The notes below the pieces were generated by a model that ran no database searches, was not told the origin of the DNA, and saw only the letters and a program-made list of their open reading frames with translations. A DNA stretch of 64,000 bases. Source: Sphingobacterium sp. Lineage in GTDB: Bacteria > Bacteroidota > Bacteroidia > Sphingobacteriales > Sphingobacteriaceae. Shown here piece after piece: positions 19,053-28,800 of this stretch. The DNA is taken from the NCBI GenBank assembly GCA_031253985.1, contig JAIRVH010000229.1, positions 53,520 through 117,519 on the forward strand, written 5' to 3'. How positions within the stretch are numbered: the first letter of the stretch is position 1; every line of letters begins with the position of its first letter. A program made the translations under genes and the position numbers.

Positions 19053-19181
19053 CTATTTAACGACTAAATTGTAACTGTTCATAAATCCCTGAATAAGCTC
19101 AGGTAGATTCAGCAATAGAAATACACAGATGACAATAGCAAGAATGGCATAAAAAAACCACGATGAACTTTTCTTTTTCAT
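19053..19181 (-). CDS. Small single-pass membrane protein, 42 aa
   Basis: 42 aa. The protein starts MKKKSSSWFFYAILAIV and continues with a hydrophobic stretch to LLLNLPELIQGFMNSYN. A basic N-terminus followed by one TM helix of about 20 residues suggests an inner-membrane protein with N-terminus inside. Short proteins of this type recur in Sphingobacteriaceae. Function unknown. Confidence 0.6.
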   Translation of the reverse strand: MKKKSSSWFFYAILAIVICVFLLLNLPELIQGFMNSYNLVVK

Positions 19182-19381
19182 AACAAACTATTTTAAGTTT
19201 AAAGATATGGGCTATAATCTACGACGCTATAGAAAAAAGAAACAGATAGACAACATTGCATATCCGCTTGATCCCCCTATATAGTTCAATATACAAAAAT
19301 TAATCTATATAACAATAAAATAATTTTAAAAAAACATGTCTTTCAAAATAATCTATAAAAGATTAAATGAAGAAAAGTCAT

Positions 19382-19600
19382 TTATGACGCACAATCTTTG
19401 GAATACGTATATCCTTGAATTTTATCCTGCCGCATTTTTTTCGGGGGAGTACTGATGTTCGTCGTGCTATTGACTTGTAACTTGTATTGGATTTTTATAC
19501 TCACGGTTGTAGTTACCCCTTCTTCGGGTTTCAACCCGCTAAAGAAAGTGCTCACTCCTACTACGGTTAAAATTGCCAATGAATTAAAGAAGTGTATCAT
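19382..19600 (-). CDS. Possible small secreted or membrane-anchored hypothetical protein
   Basis: 72 aa. A hydrophobic N-terminus (FFNSLAILTVVGVSTFFSG) could be a signal peptide or anchor, followed by a beta-rich part (TTTVSIKIQYKLQVNST) and a basic tail. No family recognised, and coding status is uncertain; the composition is protein-like and no competing frame exists on the other strand. Confidence 0.4.
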   Translation of the reverse strand: MIHFFNSLAILTVVGVSTFFSGLKPEEGVTTTVSIKIQYKLQVNSTTNISTPPKKMRQDKIQGYTYSKDCAS

Positions 19601-19924
19601 AAATAAAGATTGAATAGTTTATCAATCCAATTTCAAAAAACAAATTATAAAACACCACAGCTTTTCGGCGAAAGAACAATTTCAATCGGTAAACAACAGA
19701 CTTTTCCCCATTAACCGATCTCTTATGACTATTAATGCTTAAGTACAAGGGTTCATTTAAATTTCGGGGTGACCATCTGTTAAAACATGTTTTAATAAAT
19801 GGTTGTCTTGACGCTAAAAAATAGTTGGCTATACGCAACAAAAAGTGTGTACTTCAATATTAAGTTTTTTTTAATTTTAATATAAACTCTTTAGTCTGAT
19901 TGCTCAATTTCGTAAATATGTCCC
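19601..19924. other. Intergenic region, nothing identified
   Basis: About 320 nt between the small minus-strand gene and the propeller-phosphoesterase. AT-rich, stop-dense in most frames. The last 80 nt should carry the promoter of the downstream gene, but no clear TTG/TAnnTTTG pair is seen. Confidence 0.5.
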
Positions 19925-22384
19925 ATGAAAAGAATAGGATCATTCATCTTGACTACTTGCCTGTTTGCAACCTCGCAACTGACATTTGGTCAAAATAACA
20001 CGCAAGGCAACATCAGTGCTAGTTTGGAAAACAGCAAAGTTGGATTACCAAACGGCTGGACATTAACTCCTGTTGGAAAACAGATTGAACTAGGAGACTT
20101 ACCTTTGAATTTAGTGATCAGTCACAATAAAAAGTTTGCCGCTGTAAGTAACAATGGACAAAGCACGCAAACAATAGATTTGATCGATCTAGTTTTACAA
20201 CGCAAAATAGATAGTATTGAAATCCCAAAATCGTGGTATGGATTAGCCTTTTCGAGCGATGACAATACGCTGTACGCTTCAGGAGGGCATGACAATATGG
20301 TTAGAATATATACTGTAAAGAATGGAAAAATTACCTCAAGAGATTCTATTGTTCTCGGCAAACCATGGCCTAATAAAATAGGGATTGCCGGGTTGGCAGT
20401 TGACGACAAAAAGCAACAGCAACTATATACCGTTACCCGAGAGGATAAAAAGCTGTATATCGTAGATTTAAAAACCAAAGCGATCAAAGCAACCTATGAT
20501 GTAGGAGCAGAGGGTTATGCCTGTCAGTTAACACCTGACGCGAAACAACTTTACATTAGTGTCTGGGGAGGAGAAAAGATTTTAGTGTGGGATGTAAAGC
20601 AAAACAAGATAACCAAAGAAATCGCTGTCGGAAACCACCCGAATGAAATTACTTTTAGCAAAAACGGTAAATGGTTTTTCGTCGCTAACGCAAATGACAA
20701 CTCTGTTTCTATTATCGACACCAAACGAGGTATAGTGGTAGAAACATTAAATGCTGCATTATATCCTAATGCCCCAAGCGGATCGACGAGCAATGGGGTT
20801 GCTTTATCTGCAGATGATAAAACACTTTATATTGCCAATGCAGACAACAATTGTTTAGCAGTTTTTGACGTAAGTAATCCTGGCCGATCTATTTCAAAAG
20901 GATTTATCCCGGTTGGTTGGTATCCAACCAATGTAAAAGTAGTTGATAGAACAATTTTAGTCACCAATGGTAAGGGGTTATCATCCAAAGCTAACCCACA
21001 AGGGCCCAATCCGACAGACCAAAAGGAAAAAGTCGATCGTCATGCAGGCGACCTTAACAAGCCAAAAGATATACAATATATTGCCGGCCTTTTTAAGGGA
21101 ACCCTCAGCTTTATACCTGATCCTAAACCGAAAGAACTGGCACTATATTCGCGCGCGGTATACCGTAATACCCCCTATTCTAAAGAAAAGGAGCTGCAAA
21201 CAGAAGGAGAAGCAGGAAACCCTATCCCGATGAAAGTAGGTGCCCCCTCCCCGATCAAATATGTATTTTATGTTATCAAAGAAAATCGTACATATGATCA
21301 GGTTCTAGGCGATGTCAAACAAGGGAATGGAGATCCGTCACTTTGTTTATTTGGCGAAAAAATCACACCCAACCAACATAAAATTGTTAATGAATTTGCG
21401 CTTCTAGACAATTTCTATGTTGATGCAGAAGTTAGCGCAGATGGCCACAATTGGAGTATGGGTGCTTATGCCACAGACTATCTTGAGAAAACCTGGCCAT
21501 CAAGCTATGGAGGTCGCGGCGGCACCTATGGCGGGGAAGGAGAACGGGAAATAGCCAACAATAAAGGTGGATTTATTTGGGATAATGCCAAACGGCATCA
21601 GATATCTTATCGTACCTACGGTGAATTTGCTGACAAGGGAAAACCAAACGTTAAATCTTTAGAGGGGCATATTGCCACCGGATACACAAGTTATGACCTC
21701 AGTGTTGCCGACACGACACGTGTAAGACAATGGAAGGCTGATTTTGATCAACTCATCCAAAAAGGAGAAATGCCCCAATTGACGACGATTCGAATCAGCA
21801 ATGACCATACCGAAGGAATGCGCGCAGGCAGGAAGTCTCCTTATGCACATGTAGCAGACAACGATCTCGCTGTGGGTATGTTTGTCGATCATATCAGCAA
21901 GAGTCCGATATGGAAGGAATCTGCAATCTTTATACTGGAGGATGACGCCCAGAATGGTCCTGATCATGTGGATGCGCACCGTAGTCCGGCCTATTTGATC
22001 AGTCCTTATGTAAAAAGGAGATCCGTAGATCACACGATGTATTCTACCTCGGGGATGATCAGAACAATAGAGCTGATCTTAGGAATGAAACCAATGACGC
22101 AATACGACGCTGCTGCAACCCCTATGTGGCGGTCGTTTAGCAATACACCCGACTACACCCCATTTGACCATGTTGACGCAAATGTCGATCTCAACGAACG
22201 TAATCCAAGCAAGGGAAAACTGGCGGCATGGAGTGACAAATATGATTGGTCGAAAGAAGATGCTGTACCTGATTTGGTATTCAATGAAATTCTATGGCAG
22301 GGACTTAAAGGTGAATCCGCTCCAGCTCCTAAAAGAGCGGCCTTCTTAAAGGTAAGCGAGAAGAAAGAGGACGATGATGATTAA
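19925..22384 (+). CDS. YVTN beta-propeller / alkaline-phosphatase-type phosphoesterase fusion
   Basis: 819 aa, exported by a signal peptide ending LTFGQ. Residues about 55-400 form a YVTN/NHL-like propeller with repeats such as TLYASGGHDNMVRIY, QLYISVWGGEKILVWD and TLYIANADNNCLAVFD. From about residue 445 the phosphoesterase domain (PF04185 type) begins with VFYVIKENRTYDQVLGD, then LDNFYVDAEVSADGHNWS, AIFILEDDAQNGPDHVDAHR and SPAYLISPYVKR, which contain the metal-binding Asp and His residues. Family members cleave phosphodiester or phosphomonoester bonds of unknown substrates in the periplasm. A very acidic C-terminus (KKEDDDD) ends it. Stand-alone gene. Confidence 0.9.
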   Translation: MKRIGSFILTTCLFATSQLTFGQNNTQGNISASLENSKVGLPNGWTLTPVGKQIELGDLPLNLVISHNKKFAAVSNNGQSTQTIDLIDLVLQRKIDSIEIPKSWYGLAFSSDDNTLYASGGHDNMVRIYTVKNGKITSRDSIVLGKPWPNKIGIAGLAVDDKKQQQLYTVTREDKKLYIVDLKTKAIKATYDVGAEGYACQLTPDAKQLYISVWGGEKILVWDVKQNKITKEIAVGNHPNEITFSKNGKWFFVANANDNSVSIIDTKRGIVVETLNAALYPNAPSGSTSNGVALSADDKTLYIANADNNCLAVFDVSNPGRSISKGFIPVGWYPTNVKVVDRTILVTNGKGLSSKANPQGPNPTDQKEKVDRHAGDLNKPKDIQYIAGLFKGTLSFIPDPKPKELALYSRAVYRNTPYSKEKELQTEGEAGNPIPMKVGAPSPIKYVFYVIKENRTYDQVLGDVKQGNGDPSLCLFGEKITPNQHKIVNEFALLDNFYVDAEVSADGHNWSMGAYATDYLEKTWPSSYGGRGGTYGGEGEREIANNKGGFIWDNAKRHQISYRTYGEFADKGKPNVKSLEGHIATGYTSYDLSVADTTRVRQWKADFDQLIQKGEMPQLTTIRISNDHTEGMRAGRKSPYAHVADNDLAVGMFVDHISKSPIWKESAIFILEDDAQNGPDHVDAHRSPAYLISPYVKRRSVDHTMYSTSGMIRTIELILGMKPMTQYDAAATPMWRSFSNTPDYTPFDHVDANVDLNERNPSKGKLAAWSDKYDWSKEDAVPDLVFNEILWQGLKGESAPAPKRAAFLKVSEKKEDDDD

Positions 22385-22538
22385 AACAAACTAATAGAAT
22401 GGCCTTGGCCAGCAATATATTCAGAACTATTACTGGCCAATGATATCCGCATCTGCTGCTGAAACAATACGTCTCCCTGTCGCTATTTTATCGCATACCA
22501 TTGGGTGGACTACTTATTACAGAATATTGACGTGCCTA

Positions 22539-23135
22539 CTAATCCTTTTTCAGAATCCCCCGCATAACTCCCGTATCGATCAATTTTTCAGCATATTCCC
22601 AGAGTACTGCTGAACCGTCTTTAATGACAGATTTCTTTGCATGAACCTTTTCATAATTTACACCAGGTTCATTCCAGGTTCCACCATTATTAGAACTATT
22701 TTGCAAGAGCGGCTCCAACCGGTCCATGGCGCGGGCAAACTGCGCATCATGAGTCTGGCCAGCTTCGAATTCTTCCCATAAGGCGATAAGTTCTTCGGCC
22801 TGCTCAGCTGGCAGAATTCCAAATATCCGCTGAGCCGCCAAACGTTCTACCTCTGTATTGGTATGATTGTTTTCAGTATCATAAATAAAGGTATCACCGG
22901 CATCAATTTCAACAATATCGTGTATCAATACCATCTTGACCACCTTCAATAAATCCACCGATTGATTCGCATGTTCTGAAAGTACCATAGCCATTAGCGC
23001 GAGATGCCAACTGTGTTCAGCATCATTCTCAAGTCGATCGCTATTGAAAAGCTTTGTTTTTCGCTGAATATATTTAATCTTATCGATTTCCTTAATGAAC
23101 TCAATCTGTTTTAATAATTTATTGGAAAAATCCAT
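22539..23135 (-). CDS. HD-domain hydrolase, YfbR-like (HD_3 family)
   Basis: 198 aa from the ATG at 23135; an ATG two codons upstream (23141) is an alternative. The HD metal site is complete: NDAEHSWHLALMAMVL (first His), VLIHDIVEIDAGD (HD pair), and a later Asp in ARAMDRLEPLL. This pattern is that of the HD_3/YfbR group, whose studied members are 5'-deoxynucleotidases. Substrate here is inferred only at the level of a phosphate-containing nucleotide. No operon partner. Confidence 0.88.
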   Translation of the reverse strand: MDFSNKLLKQIEFIKEIDKIKYIQRKTKLFNSDRLENDAEHSWHLALMAMVLSEHANQSVDLLKVVKMVLIHDIVEIDAGDTFIYDTENNHTNTEVERLAAQRIFGILPAEQAEELIALWEEFEAGQTHDAQFARAMDRLEPLLQNSSNNGGTWNEPGVNYEKVHAKKSVIKDGSAVLWEYAEKLIDTGVMRGILKKD

Positions 23136-23313
23136 TCTCAATCACTTATTTAATTGCATAATACACAAATTTACCTTTTTTGGAATACAGCTTACTTGTC
23201 ATTTGGCAAATCAATTCAAATCCGATATTATTTACATCTACCGGACAATCCATATCAATGAGATAACCGCAACATTTGTTAAATTTGATTGACATCAAAT
23301 CGCTTTGTGGTTT

Positions 23314-24336
23314 ATGAAAAAACTAGGCTTTTTATCTTTTGGACATTGGTCCAAACACCCTGCATACAGTACGCAGACAGCAAGCGACACCTTGCTGCAA
23401 TCAATAGATTTAGCGGTAGCAGCCGAAGAAATAGGATTGGACGGCGCTTATTTCCGTGTACACCATTTTGCTAATCAGTTAGCCTCCCCTTTCCCGTTAT
23501 TATCAGCTATTGGAGCCAAAACCTCCAAGATCGAGATTGGAACCGGTGTAATCGACATGCGTTATGAAAACCCGCTTTATATGGTCGAGGACGCGGGGGC
23601 TGCAGATTTAATTTCAGGCGGCAGATTGCAGTTGGGGATCAGTCGAGGCTCACCCGAACAGGTAATAGATGGCTGGCGTTATTTTGGATACAATCTAGCG
23701 GAAGGCGAGACAGATGCCGATATGGGCAGGAAGAAAGCATTGGAGTTTTTGGAAAAACTAAATGGTATTGGTTTCGCCGAACCAAATCCCTACCCAATGT
23801 TCCCAAATCCCCCTGGCTTATTGAGGCTAGAACCTCATTCGGATGGATTACGAGATCGCATATGGTGGGGAGCAGCATCCAATGCCACAGCGGTATGGGC
23901 TGCTCACAATAGAATGAATCTTCAAAGTTCTACCTTGAAGTATGATGAAAATGGCAAACCTTTCCATATTCAGCAGGCAGAACAGATACGGCTATATAAA
24001 GAAGCCTGGAAGGAAGCCGGACACCCCGGAGAGCCTAGAGTATCAGTCAGCCGATCTATTTTTGCTTTGGTAGACGATTTAGATCGTTATTACTTCGGGC
24101 AAGAAGCAGACAAATCGGATAAAATTGGCCTTATTGAGTCCGATAAAAGAGCCATTTTTGGTCGAAGCTATGCTGCTGAGCCAGATCAACTCATTAAAGA
24201 ATTAGCACAGGATGAAGCCATACAGGAAGCGGACACACTGCTTTTGACTATTCCCAATACTTTAGGAGTAGATTACAACGTACATATTCTCTCCGCTATC
24301 CTGGAGCACGTGGCTCCTGAACTTGGTTGGCGCTAA
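23314..24336 (+). CDS. LLM-class flavin-dependent oxidoreductase
   Basis: 340 aa from the ATG at 23314 (a frame extends three codons further). Luciferase-like monooxygenase fold: LGFLSFGHWSK, AEEIGLDGAYFRVHHFANQ, PFPLLSAIGAKTSKIEIGTG, DMRYENPLYMVEDAGAADLI and SGGRLQLGISRG are the classic TIM-barrel segments. It uses reduced FMN or F420-like cofactor to oxidise an unknown substrate. It is followed, 13 nt after its stop, by a FAD-dependent oxidoreductase on the same strand, so the two probably form an operon. Confidence 0.92.
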   Translation: MKKLGFLSFGHWSKHPAYSTQTASDTLLQSIDLAVAAEEIGLDGAYFRVHHFANQLASPFPLLSAIGAKTSKIEIGTGVIDMRYENPLYMVEDAGAADLISGGRLQLGISRGSPEQVIDGWRYFGYNLAEGETDADMGRKKALEFLEKLNGIGFAEPNPYPMFPNPPGLLRLEPHSDGLRDRIWWGAASNATAVWAAHNRMNLQSSTLKYDENGKPFHIQQAEQIRLYKEAWKEAGHPGEPRVSVSRSIFALVDDLDRYYFGQEADKSDKIGLIESDKRAIFGRSYAAEPDQLIKELAQDEAIQEADTLLLTIPNTLGVDYNVHILSAILEHVAPELGWR

Positions 24337-24349
24337 TTCTGCAGCATTT

Positions 24350-25471
24350 ATGATAAAAAACATTCGTTATAAAACAAAAATTGCAGTTATAGGCGCTGGT
24401 CAGGCAGGGCTTTCCGCTGCCTATCATTTGAAAAAACTGGGGCTTAAAATCGGGCAGGATTTCATCATTTTTGATGAAGCTCCCACCCCTGGCGGTGCCT
24501 GGCAATATCGCTGGAACTCACTCACCTTAAGCACCGTCAATAAAATACACGATTTGCCGGGCATGTCGTTTGAAGAAACTTTAGCGACAAAAGATACGGA
24601 AGTTCAGGCCAACACCGCCGTTCCTCATTATTTTGAACTTTATGAAAGGAAATTTGGACTTCAGGTATATCGACCGGTTAAAGTAGAAAAAGTATACGAG
24701 GCCGGAGATCGCTTTCACATTGATACATCAGAAACACTTTTCTCCACTCTTGGTATTATCAATGCAACCGGGACATGGGAAAGCCCTTACATTCCAGTAT
24801 ATCCAGGAGCAGAATTATTTCAGGGAGAACAGCTCCATACAAAAGACTTCAAAACTGCAGATTATTTTCGAGGCAAACATGTAATTGTTGTTGGTGGTGG
24901 TATCTCTGCCATCCAGCTACTCGATCAAATCTCACAAATAACGACCACAACATGGGTTACACGACGGCAACCATTATTCAGAGAAGCGCCATTTGATGAC
25001 ATGGCAGGACACGATGCTGTTGCCATGGTAGAGGAACGCGTTAGGCAAGGACTTCCCCCTTTGTCAGTGGTGTCCGCTACAGGCCTTCCCTACTCTTCTG
25101 AAATCAAGGAAATGGAAAAACGCGGCGTACTTAAACGTTTTCCCATGTTTAAAGAAATAACCAAAACGGGAATCAAATGGGAGGACGGACGAGAAGAAAG
25201 AGCCGATGTTATATTGTGGAACACAGGCTTTAAAAGTTCTTTAAGCCATTTGGATACAGTGCTACCAAAAGAAGAACAAGGCGGTATTCAAATGGCAGGC
25301 AGGCTCGCTACCATGGTCGCTAAAGAACCTAGGATTCACCTCGTCGGTTATGGGCCATCCGCATCAACTATCGGTGCAAACCGTGCTGGTGGCGCTGCGG
25401 CGAGAGAACTTCTAAAAACACTCTCAACGGCCGACCTGAGCGCAGACTCCTATACGAGAAGCCAACCGTAG
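24350..25471 (+). CDS. FAD/NAD(P)-binding oxidoreductase, flavoprotein monooxygenase-like
   Basis: 373 aa from ATG 24350; an in-frame TTG at 24323 would overlap the LLM gene and is less likely. Two dinucleotide-binding motifs are seen: FAD site IAVIGAGQAGLSAAYHL near the start and NAD(P)H site VIVVGGGISAIQLLDQ near residue 185. LWNTGFKSSL is the ATG-like motif of FMO/trxB-like proteins, and a third glycine-rich end is VGYGPSASTIGANRAGG. It resembles the small flavoprotein monooxygenase-like reductases (CzcO group). It may supply electrons or act beside the upstream luciferase-like enzyme (inference from adjacency). Confidence 0.9.
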   Translation: MIKNIRYKTKIAVIGAGQAGLSAAYHLKKLGLKIGQDFIIFDEAPTPGGAWQYRWNSLTLSTVNKIHDLPGMSFEETLATKDTEVQANTAVPHYFELYERKFGLQVYRPVKVEKVYEAGDRFHIDTSETLFSTLGIINATGTWESPYIPVYPGAELFQGEQLHTKDFKTADYFRGKHVIVVGGGISAIQLLDQISQITTTTWVTRRQPLFREAPFDDMAGHDAVAMVEERVRQGLPPLSVVSATGLPYSSEIKEMEKRGVLKRFPMFKEITKTGIKWEDGREERADVILWNTGFKSSLSHLDTVLPKEEQGGIQMAGRLATMVAKEPRIHLVGYGPSASTIGANRAGGAAARELLKTLSTADLSADSYTRSQP

Positions 25472-25629
25472 CGATGACACCATTTTAAACATAATATCAA
25501 AAAGCCACTTCATACTAAATAATTAGCAACTCGACTAATTTAAAACCAAGTGCTATCGCTGTTAACAAATGATTAAAATAGAAACTTAGTCCTTCATTCA
25601 ATAAAACCTAACTTCAACGTTAAATTCGC

Positions 25630-26541
25630 ATGAGCTATCTCAAACAGCAGACTCGCCCCAAAATAATAAAGCAACACTGGTTCTGGTTGCTGGGACTATT
25701 TACCATGGCATTTTTTAGTTGTACCTCTCAAAATAAACCGGTGCACCTACCAGAGTCGTTTCTGCCCTATCAGGAAATGGATAGCCTAAAAATCTCGCAG
25801 TACAACCTCATAGAACAAGACTGCACTTTGATAGCAAATAAGCGTTATAGATTATCCGTCTTTAAGAATGACTCAAGCTCTTTTTTTCAGATTGAAAAAA
25901 TGCACAATCATCAATGGCACCTTATTATGCGAGATATGGAGTATCACACCAATAATTCAGGATTGTCTTTTGCCGATCAGAATGATGACGGTCTTAAAGA
26001 TATTGTATGGAACAAAAAGTGGCAAGAACACACCTATTTGTTTAATCCAAAAGTTGAAAATTTTATTGAGGTAGGTGAATATCACAATAGCAAAACAGTT
26101 AAAATAAATGGTAAAACCGCATTTTATAAAGAGAGTTTTCCCATTCAATACCTCTGGAACGAAGAAAAATCCATAAACTCAATTTGCGGAGAAAAAATCG
26201 AAACACATTCAGAACTCTTTGCACTCGATGAGCATTACCAAAAAATCAGCATCGCAACAATAGATAATTTCGACAGCTACAATTATTCCGCTGGTGATAG
26301 TTGTGTACAGGTTATCAAATGCTATATACCTCCTTATAAGGGACGTTACGGCAAAATCAGCATTTGGAATATTGGAACACCCGTGGATTCTATTGTTTTA
26401 AAAAGCGATCCAAGTCATTACAATCCTGCATTGGATTCGAATTGGATCGTCAACTATTGGCAAAATAATTATGTTAAACTATTAAAAAATGCACAATTAT
26501 TTCAAGTGAGAAGAGAAAAGCCTCTTTATTATTTTAAATAA
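25630..26541 (+). CDS. Hypothetical lipoprotein with FG-GAP-like motif
   Basis: 303 aa. An N-terminal basic segment precedes a hydrophobic stretch and a lipobox-like FFSC, so it is probably an outer- or inner-membrane lipoprotein. The motif FADQNDDGLKDIVWN, in the style of calcium-binding FG-GAP/VCBS repeats, appears once near residue 117. The remainder has beta-rich character (YHNSKTVKINGKTAFYKESF) but no family I can name. No operon partner is clear. Function unknown. Confidence 0.75.
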   Translation: MSYLKQQTRPKIIKQHWFWLLGLFTMAFFSCTSQNKPVHLPESFLPYQEMDSLKISQYNLIEQDCTLIANKRYRLSVFKNDSSSFFQIEKMHNHQWHLIMRDMEYHTNNSGLSFADQNDDGLKDIVWNKKWQEHTYLFNPKVENFIEVGEYHNSKTVKINGKTAFYKESFPIQYLWNEEKSINSICGEKIETHSELFALDEHYQKISIATIDNFDSYNYSAGDSCVQVIKCYIPPYKGRYGKISIWNIGTPVDSIVLKSDPSHYNPALDSNWIVNYWQNNYVKLLKNAQLFQVRREKPLYYFK

Positions 26542-26865
26542 TACATCCTGCTCTCTCATAACCTTGATTCCTCTCGATTATTAACCTCTCCTTATTTAGT
26601 TAGAAAACAGCGCTAGCTAGATGAAATCAACACAATAGCGCGTTATCAAGAGCAATAAAAACCAAAAGCTTCCATTTCCACAAAACGAAAACAATCGTAG
26701 AGTAAGCGAATTTAAATTTACACCCCACGAATTTAAATCAGACGCTACTATCTATTTTCCAATATATTACCTTTATAAAAGATAACAAGTAGATCGTATA
26801 AGTCCACGTCATTTTGGATGCAGATCTATTGAGCTACAAAAAAAGAAGCTTTAAATATATTTGAT
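26542..26865. other. Intergenic region, nothing identified
   Basis: About 320 nt between two plus-strand lipoprotein genes. No open frame of note, no clear terminator or promoter pair. Some dispersed AT-rich runs only. Confidence 0.5.
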
Positions 26866-27369
26866 ATGAAAACAAAACACTTAATTTCAGCATTATTGCT
26901 AGCATCGTCTGGTTTGATATTGTTAGCTTCCTGCAATGGCGGTTCTGTTGATACGGTAAAAGCTATCGAATCAAACTATGACAATCAAAATAAAACCATT
27001 GAATTAACAGGTGAGTTTGATGCACCTTCCTTTACCTTCTCATCAGGTAAATCAAAGACCATGGCTATGAATTTTGTGGTCAAATCCCATGCCTTCAGCT
27101 CAGAAAAATTCACCGCTTTCAGCGTGATCTTACCAGTGGGAACAGAAAAAAACAATGTGTTATTTGACCTTCCTGCTGATCAGAAAAACTATACACTCAA
27201 AAACTTTCACGTATTTGACAATAATGGTGAGAAAATCAACCTAGATTCCCATACAACGTTTAAGATGACCGGAACAGTGCATTACAGTGAATTGGAGAAA
27301 CCTGAGAATGAGCGGGAAAAAGATAACTTCTCTTATACAATAACTGACGTAAGTTTTGTAAAAGATTAA
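26866..27369 (+). CDS. Hypothetical lipoprotein, 167 aa
   Basis: Lipoprotein signal (LILLASC near residue 17-23). The mature part is beta-rich with alternating polar/hydrophobic residues: KTIELTGEFDAPSFTFSSG, MAMNFVVKSHAFSSEKF, HVFDNNGEKINLDSHTTFK, MTGTVHYSELEKPENE. It looks like a small Ig- or jelly-roll-like periplasmic lipoprotein. I do not recognise a family. It stands alone. Confidence 0.75.
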   Translation: MKTKHLISALLLASSGLILLASCNGGSVDTVKAIESNYDNQNKTIELTGEFDAPSFTFSSGKSKTMAMNFVVKSHAFSSEKFTAFSVILPVGTEKNNVLFDLPADQKNYTLKNFHVFDNNGEKINLDSHTTFKMTGTVHYSELEKPENEREKDNFSYTITDVSFVKD

Positions 27370-27776
27370 CAGTAATTAGGCCGCATGCAGTACTAAAAAT
27401 AATCTATATATATCCTATCATTTCTTTTGAACGCTACGAACATGCTTAAATAATGAGCAACCAATATTCTTGTCACGCTATCAGCTGTCTTAAGGCAATA
27501 TATACTAGGAGCAATAAAATAGCACGCAACTACATGTCCGTATACGTTCAATCAATGGTCAAATATAGAAATAAAAACTAATTAAATTAGTTTTTATTTC
27601 TATATTTTTTAGTAAAATATTAAATAACTAAGAATAAGTACTCTTCGGTTTAAAAGAGTACAACTGCATCAATTTACCGAGCACCTGTATGTGACATAAA
27701 GAGATCAATTGCCTAAATTTTGGAATTAAAAGACGAACCGTCAAAAAAAAGGATAACAATTGAGGGCACGCTCTTC
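27370..27776. other. Intergenic region, one palindrome only
   Basis: About 400 nt of AT-rich DNA left of the phage-like module. It contains AAATATAGAAATAAAAACTA and its inverted partner TAGTTTTTATTTCTATATTT around 27559-27607, a long perfect hairpin that could terminate transcription of the repressor gene or mark a relic boundary. No gene seen. Confidence 0.45.
27559..27607. terminator. Long AT-rich inverted repeat
   Basis: Arms of about 20 bp (ATAGAAATAAAAACTA and TAGTTTTTATTTCTAT with matching flanks) around a short AT loop. It sits 170 nt beyond the repressor stop. It could be a terminator or a decayed mobile-element end; the sequence cannot decide. Confidence 0.4.
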
Positions 27777-28583
27777 CTAAAGCGAACGGCTAATATCTAC
27801 AACATTAAAAATCTGGTCTACGTCGTCCAAGCTTACCTCAAAATCAGGATATCTTGTTTTATCAGCGTTAAGAGAGCGAAGCGTAAGAATTCCATTATTT
27901 ACATCATGATGGGCAATCTCTTTAATAATAACTCCTTCATATTTGTGGACAACAACCCAATAACGATATTTATGGGTATGAAATTTTGATTGCCATAGCT
28001 CCCTTTTTATCAGACGGCCAGTTACAATATCACCGTCTAACACACTCGCATCAGTCCCATCTGTCATACTATCCCCACTAACTTCAAAAGAGCGATAAGC
28101 ACCTTTATGGAACTCATTAACTGTAATAAAATGTGCCGGTAAATCATCCATATATTCAGCATCTCCAAAACCAGACAAATATCCTGCTTTAGCCTTCTCG
28201 GTAACTAGTTTAGTCTGCATCAGGTATCGCCCTGGCGAAACTTCAAAAAATATATTGTTCTTGTTTTCATCGGTAAACTTAACATCATCCGCAAAGTATC
28301 CAATTGATTTCCCATTACCGATGCTAACCATCGATATGGAGTCAGGCAGAACCAAAGCACGAGCCTCTATCCTTTCCCCCTTTCCATACACTAACCAATC
28401 ATACTGAATATGAGGAAAGGCTTGTTGAATACGTGTTTTCATCGTAAGCCCAATAGGATACTCTCCTTTTTTTATACGCGAGTACACTTGTTCACGTACA
28501 CCTAACAGCGCCGCAAATTCACGGTTGGTAACGCGCATCTCCAAGCGTAAAACTTCAAAATTATTATTGGGATAAGTTTCCAT
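27777..28583 (-). CDS. Phage-type repressor: helix-turn-helix plus S24/LexA-like domain
   Basis: 268 aa. Residues 1-60 form a DNA-binding HTH (LRLEMRVTNREFAALLGVRE, QVYSRIKKGEYPIGLT). Residues about 165-260 form the S24 peptidase domain: SFEVSGDSMTDG contains the Ser of the autoproteolysis site and VVVHKYEGVIIKEI its Lys, then LTLRSLNADKTRYPDFEV. This is the architecture of CI/LexA-like repressors that can self-cleave when RecA is activated. The upstream region has repeated TTAAACAAA and GTTACACAA elements and a palindrome inside the divergent promoter. Likely represses the gene at 28932 and perhaps the nearby lysis cassette (inference). Confidence 0.9.
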   Translation of the reverse strand: METYPNNNFEVLRLEMRVTNREFAALLGVREQVYSRIKKGEYPIGLTMKTRIQQAFPHIQYDWLVYGKGERIEARALVLPDSISMVSIGNGKSIGYFADDVKFTDENKNNIFFEVSPGRYLMQTKLVTEKAKAGYLSGFGDAEYMDDLPAHFITVNEFHKGAYRSFEVSGDSMTDGTDASVLDGDIVTGRLIKRELWQSKFHTHKYRYWVVVHKYEGVIIKEIAHHDVNNGILTLRSLNADKTRYPDFEVSLDDVDQIFNVVDISRSL

Positions 28584-28606
28584 AGTTCATAGGATATTAA
28601 ACAAAT

Positions 28607-28646
28607 GTTACACAAATACATAACATTCTGACACTAAGTTACACAA
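28607..28646. promoter_or_regulatory. Repeated GTTACACAA elements upstream of the repressor
   Basis: GTTACACAA occurs at 28607-28615 and again at 28638-28646, start-to-start distance 31 bp, about three helical turns, in the region where the repressor's own promoter should lie. TTAAACAAAT also appears twice or more around it. Candidate operators for autoregulation. Confidence 0.4.
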
Positions 28647-28770
28647 CTTATTAAACCTAAACAAATAGAGAAACCTATTTAAAAATTAAATACCTTATTA
28701 TCAATAAATTAAAGTTAAACAAATAAGTTTATAAACATAGAATAAACCAAAAAAATAAGCTTAAAATAAA

Positions 28771-28800
28771 TTGAAAGATTAACAAATTTGTTTAACTTTG
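28771..28800 (+). promoter_or_regulatory. Promoter with a palindromic operator between -33 and -7
   Basis: TTG at 28771-28773, 19-nt spacer, and TAACTTTG at 28793-28800 match the Bacteroidota -33/-7 elements reading rightward. The perfect 12-bp palindrome AACAAATTTGTT (28781-28792) fills the spacer, and TTTAAC half-sites repeat at the -7 element and just after it. A bound repressor would block polymerase. It reads toward the gene at 28932. Confidence 0.6.

Noticed and set aside
22394..22443. Inverted repeat TTGGCCAG/CTGGCCAA after the phosphoesterase gene
   Set aside because: Loop of about 20 nt and no T run; not convincing as a terminator.
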